NCBI GenBank assembly: GCA_003694825.1
Contig: RFJS01000084.1
Location: 1 to 8,827 of the forward strand
DNA length: 8,827 nucleotides
Source of the DNA: Verrucomicrobiota bacterium
GTDB taxonomy: Bacteria > Verrucomicrobiota > Verrucomicrobiia > Opitutales > Opitutaceae
Reading direction: 5' to 3'
This document shows positions 6,251 through 8,827 of the stretch, piece by piece (the first letter of the stretch is position 1; every line of letters starts with the position of its first letter). The translations under genes were made by a program, and so were the position numbers. Below the pieces are notes generated by a model. The model was not told where the DNA came from. It saw nothing but the letters and a program-made list of their open reading frames with translations, and ran no database searches.

Positions 6251-8019
6251 TGGATACCTCTTTCCAGGAAACCTGCGAACTGACCTTCGCAGCCACCCTC
6301 GACGCCGTCCCCGCCGCGGCCGCCCGCATCGGCACGTGGCTGCGCCTGCGCGGCTTTCCCGAACCGCAATGGCCGCCGCTGGAAATCGCCGTGGTCGAGG
6401 GGCTGAACAATGCCGTGCTTCACGGCTGCGCCGGGATGGATGAGGCGGCGATCCGCGTCCGTCTCAGCTGGAGCGGATGCGACCTGTCGATCCGCGTCAC
6501 CGACCCCGGACACTTCGAGCCCGGGCCCGACTGGGGAAACCTGCCCGAAGATCCACTGGCCGAGAGCGGCCGCGGCGGGTTTCTCATGCGCGAGGCCTTC
6601 GAGCGCGTCGAGCACGTCAACGACCGCGAAGGCCATACGCTCGTGCTCACCATGCGCACCGAGGCCCCGCCCGCCGATCCCGACCGGTTTCTCGAAACCT
6701 TCACCGCGATCGAACAGGCGTCGATGGAACTCGAGCGCAGCTACGAGACGATCGCCGGCCTGCGCTTTCTCATCTCCCTGCTCGCCACCTCGGGCGACTC
6801 GAAGTCACTGGTCCGGCAGGCGCTCGAGCGTCTCCGAGAGATCGATACATTCAAATACGCATGCGTGCGCCGGTTGCAGGGCACGGCGCTGCGGCTGTAT
6901 TGCACTGTCGGCGATGGCGGCTCGCTTCCGGAGATCGTCCCGCTCGGCGATCCGTGCACGGAAGCAGACGCCGTCCTGCGACTCGAGACCCGCCGCATCG
7001 ATGCATGCGAAGCCCTCGGCGCCGAAGATCCGCTGCACGGGACCGGTGGCGCGGCCCTGGCCGTGCCGGTCTGTTATGAGGATAACCGCATCGGCACGAT
7101 CACGCTGGTGCGGCAGGTCGGCGAGCCGTTTTTCCGCTCCGGCACCGTCGAGATGCTGCAAACCATCGCCGAGTTTCTCGGTGTCACCTGGGAGTCCGAC
7201 CGGCTGCACGCCCGCCAGCGGGAACTGGAAGTCAACCAGCACGAGCTGACGCTCGCCGCGCAGATGCAGGCCCGCCTCCTGCCCGAACAGTTCCCGGAAA
7301 CTCCGCGGCTGACCTTCAGCGGTTCCTGCATGAGCGCCCGGAAGGTGGGCGGCGATTTCTACGACGTCTTCAGCATCGCCGGCGGCACGGTGCTGGTCAT
7401 CGCCGATGCCATGGGCAAAGGCGTCCCGGCGGCGTTTGTCGCCTCAATCCTGCGCTGTGCGATCCGGGCCCGCGACGATCTCGCGCGCGATCCCGGGCGG
7501 CTGCTCACCGAGGTCAACCGGCAGATCACGCCCGACCTGCTCAAGGTGGATATCTTCATCACGGCGCTCGTCGGTTTCATTCCCGACGGGGCCGACCGCG
7601 TGCTCATCGCCTCGGCCGGCCACTGTCCGCCGTTGATCCGCCGCAATGACGGCCGGGTGGACAGGATCGAGGGCGGCGGCCCTCCGCTCGGCGTCCTGTG
7701 CGGCGAACTCGATTTTCCGACCGTCACCTGCCCGCTTTCCCACGGCGACGCGGTCGTGTTTCTCACCGATGGAGTCTACGAAATCGGGCCACAGGCCGAA
7801 GCTTCGCTCGGCCTGAACTGGATCGCGGAAATTCTCGCCCGGACCGGAGACCCCGATCCCCACAGCATCGTCGAATCCCTGATCGAGGCCGGCCGCGCTC
7901 GTGCCCGCGGCGAACCGGCACAGGATGACCGCACGCTCCTGGTCTGCACCCGCGCGCACGATCCCGCCGTCGACACCAGCGATCGAGAAACCCACGCGGC
8001 GGGCGTTGCTTCACGATGA
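6250..8019 (+). CDS. Fused RsbW-like kinase, GAF and PP2C (SpoIIE/RsbU-type) phosphatase
   Basis: This 589-residue cytoplasmic protein joins opposing partner-switch enzymes. Residues 1-138 are an RsbW/SpoIIAB-type ATPase kinase: N-box EIAVVEGLNNAVLHG (45-59; E50, N54, H58), VTDPG (83-87) and GRGGFLM (107-113). Residues about 165-315 look like a GAF sensor domain. A helical linker (about 315-345, ending AAQMQARLLPE) leads to a PP2C-type Ser/Thr phosphatase with metal-site motifs GGDFYD (368-372 region), IADAMGKGVPAAF (384-396), SAGHCPPLI (455-463), FLTDGVYE (504-511) and DDRTLL (559-564), all intact. It should both phosphorylate and dephosphorylate a STAS protein, most simply the one encoded at 3882-4196. 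The ATG at 6250 shares its A with the stop of the preceding gene (TGATG), and the last bases overlap the receiver gene (ATGA). An open frame continues upstream of 6250, but its Arg/Pro-rich translation is a shadow of the preceding gene. Confidence 0.92.
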   Translation: MDTSFQETCELTFAATLDAVPAAAARIGTWLRLRGFPEPQWPPLEIAVVEGLNNAVLHGCAGMDEAAIRVRLSWSGCDLSIRVTDPGHFEPGPDWGNLPEDPLAESGRGGFLMREAFERVEHVNDREGHTLVLTMRTEAPPADPDRFLETFTAIEQASMELERSYETIAGLRFLISLLATSGDSKSLVRQALERLREIDTFKYACVRRLQGTALRLYCTVGDGGSLPEIVPLGDPCTEADAVLRLETRRIDACEALGAEDPLHGTGGAALAVPVCYEDNRIGTITLVRQVGEPFFRSGTVEMLQTIAEFLGVTWESDRLHARQRELEVNQHELTLAAQMQARLLPEQFPETPRLTFSGSCMSARKVGGDFYDVFSIAGGTVLVIADAMGKGVPAAFVASILRCAIRARDDLARDPGRLLTEVNRQITPDLLKVDIFITALVGFIPDGADRVLIASAGHCPPLIRRNDGRVDRIEGGGPPLGVLCGELDFPTVTCPLSHGDAVVFLTDGVYEIGPQAEASLGLNWIAEILARTGDPDPHSIVESLIEAGRARARGEPAQDDRTLLVCTRAHDPAVDTSDRETHAAGVASR

Positions 8020-8462
8020 ATGCGCCGCTGCGAACCGAATCGTCCCGGCCGGTCGTCCTCATCGCGGAGGACGAGCTGCACATGCGCCTGCTCATCGAGC
8101 GATGTCTCCGGCGGGCCGGCTTTCATACCGAGGGCGTCGCCCGGGGAGACGACGCGGTGGCGCGAGTCGCCCGCGGCGGCATCGATCTGGTCGTCCTCGA
8201 TTTCGAAATGCCGGGATTGAGCGGTCCCGATGCGCTCCGTCGGATCCGTGAACTCGCATGCGGTCAGTCGCTTCCGGCGGTTTTTGTGACGGGCCGCGGT
8301 TGCTGCGACCCGGCGGACAGCATGCCCCCACTCCGGGTGGATGCGTGCTTCGCCAAGCCGTTCAGTCCTTCCGAACTGGCGGGACGCATCAGCACGCTTC
8401 TCGCCGACCGGATGCCGAAACCGGTGGCGGACAACGGCAAACCAACCGCTTCACCGGCGTGA
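8016..8462 (+). CDS. Single-domain response regulator (CheY-like receiver)
   Basis: The 148-residue protein is a REC domain with no output domain. The acidic pocket is E18-D19 in VLIAEDELHMRLL, the phosphoacceptor is D62 in VVLDFEMPGLSG, the switch Thr is T92 in VFVTGRG and the conserved Lys is K114 in CFAKPFSPSEL. All signature residues are present, so it should be phosphorylatable. A disordered-looking tail of about 18 residues rich in Pro, Lys and Ala follows residue 130. Its ATG overlaps the stop of the kinase/phosphatase gene by four bases (ATGA), indicating translational coupling and probably matched amounts of both proteins. It likely signals to that protein; no histidine kinase is encoded in the window, so its phosphodonor is elsewhere. 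Confidence 0.93.
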   Translation: MNAPLRTESSRPVVLIAEDELHMRLLIERCLRRAGFHTEGVARGDDAVARVARGGIDLVVLDFEMPGLSGPDALRRIRELACGQSLPAVFVTGRGCCDPADSMPPLRVDACFAKPFSPSELAGRISTLLADRMPKPVADNGKPTASPA

Positions 8463-8546
8463 GACGCCCGGAGATGCGGGCAAGCCGGCCGATCCGGGCG
8501 TCAGGTGCGGCCTTTGCACGCCACCCTTGAAACGGCCGACGCCCGG
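8463..8546. repeat. Three-copy 9-bp repeat giving two alternative hairpins; possible terminator
   Basis: GACGCCCGG occurs at 8463-8471 and 8538-8546, and its perfect inverse CCGGGCGTC at 8494-8502. The central copy can pair with the left copy (22-base loop) or the right copy (35-base loop), but not both. The element sits just after the stop codon of the receiver gene and ends 49 bases before the convergent stop of the nitrite-reductase-like gene, so a role in ending transcription from either side is plausible. No T-tract follows any arm, so it is not a canonical intrinsic terminator. Confidence 0.45.
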
Positions 8547-8595
8547 AAAGGCACCGCCCCCGCAGCCGCCGCTCCAGACGCGAACACGCCACCGC

Positions 8596-8827
8596 TCATT
8601 CCGCATCCACCGCCGCGATCGGCGAGGGCGTGGGAGCGTGGCGATCCTTGAGCGGCCGCACGGCCATCTGCCCCTGGCGGGCATAGTCCAGCGCCAGGCT
8701 CAACACCCGGACGCTTTCCTGCGGCGCATGAAAACCGGTGGAGTTTTCCGCCTCGACAAAATCGAGCAGGAATTGCGCCCGCCGCTGGAAGGTGCGCGCC
8801 GCTTCGAGATCGGCCTCCGGCACGCCC
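8596..8827 (-). CDS. nrfA: C-terminal end of probable cytochrome c nitrite reductase NrfA (partial)
   Basis: Only the last 76 or so codons are in the window; the frame is open through the right edge. The segment FQRRAQFLLDFVEAENSTGF (written here from the Phe after AART) followed by HAPQES and VLSLALDYARQG matches the C-terminal helices of the ammonia-forming pentahaem cytochrome c nitrite reductase NrfA, where RxAQWxWDF, the GFHxPQE His and a VLxxSxDxAxQ helix recur. The His of GFHAPQE is a conserved position in the family, and I believe it is a haem ligand. No CxxCH motif is expected in this part. NrfA reduces nitrite to ammonium in the periplasm. The gene is convergent with the regulatory cluster and unrelated to it. 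A different multihaem cytochrome cannot be excluded from this fragment. Confidence 0.7.
   Translation of the reverse strand, partial: GVPEADLEAARTFQRRAQFLLDFVEAENSTGFHAPQESVRVLSLALDYARQGQMAVRPLKDRHAPTPSPIAAVDAE

Noticed and set aside
4976..6636. Long minus-strand open frames (396 and 387 residues) opposite the beta-helix and kinase genes.
   Set aside because: Gly/Ala/Asp- or Arg/Ser-rich translations with no recognisable domains; typical antisense shadows in GC-rich coding DNA.
1..8827. Search by eye for tRNA, rRNA, CRISPR arrays, transposases, integrase or attachment-site repeats.
   Set aside because: None seen: no regularly spaced repeats, no transposase or integrase motifs and no long terminal inverted repeats.

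Overview
The window is high-GC bacterial DNA. Its short intergenic gaps, frequent starts without a Shine-Dalgarno motif and gene content suggest a Verrucomicrobiota (Opitutales-like) genome. That assignment is an inference from overall style; there is no rRNA or other marker in the window. I see no tRNA, rRNA, CRISPR array, transposase or phage gene.

Left part (1-3815): a gene-free leader is followed by a secreted protein with an SGNH-hydrolase-like C-terminal half whose nucleophile motif looks lost (363-1796). A convergent DUF72/YecE-family gene follows (1935-2828, minus), then a small unrecognised 92-residue protein (2966-3244). A secreted all-helical protein resembling the Spy/CpxP class (3279-3815) comes next, with a candidate promoter just before its start. 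These look like independent housekeeping or envelope genes.

Central and right part (3882-8462): this is the coherent and most interesting unit. A stand-alone STAS-domain anti-sigma-antagonist-like protein (minus) is divergent from a four-gene plus-strand cluster. The cluster comprises (i) a phosphoglycosyl transferase that would start polysaccharide synthesis on undecaprenyl phosphate; (ii) a protein with a degenerate N-terminal domain, a left-handed beta-helix and a C-terminal domain that looks like a second phosphoglycosyl transferase lacking the catalytic Asp-Glu pair; (iii) a fused RsbW-like kinase, GAF and PP2C/SpoIIE phosphatase protein; and (iv) a single-domain response regulator. The last three genes overlap at their stop/start codons (TGATG and ATGA), so they are very probably co-transcribed and translationally coupled.

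Working model (inference): the response regulator and GAF domain feed signals to the dual kinase/phosphatase. That enzyme sets the phosphorylation state of the STAS protein at the Ser of its DSSG motif, and the STAS protein in turn controls exopolysaccharide or capsule initiation by the transferase pair. The parts list resembles Vibrio fischeri SypE/SypA, which controls the syp polysaccharide locus, but with the receiver domain as a separate gene and a GAF domain in its place.

Right edge: after a convergent intergenic stretch with a mutually exclusive hairpin arrangement, the C-terminal end of a probable NrfA-type cytochrome c nitrite reductase (minus) runs off the window.
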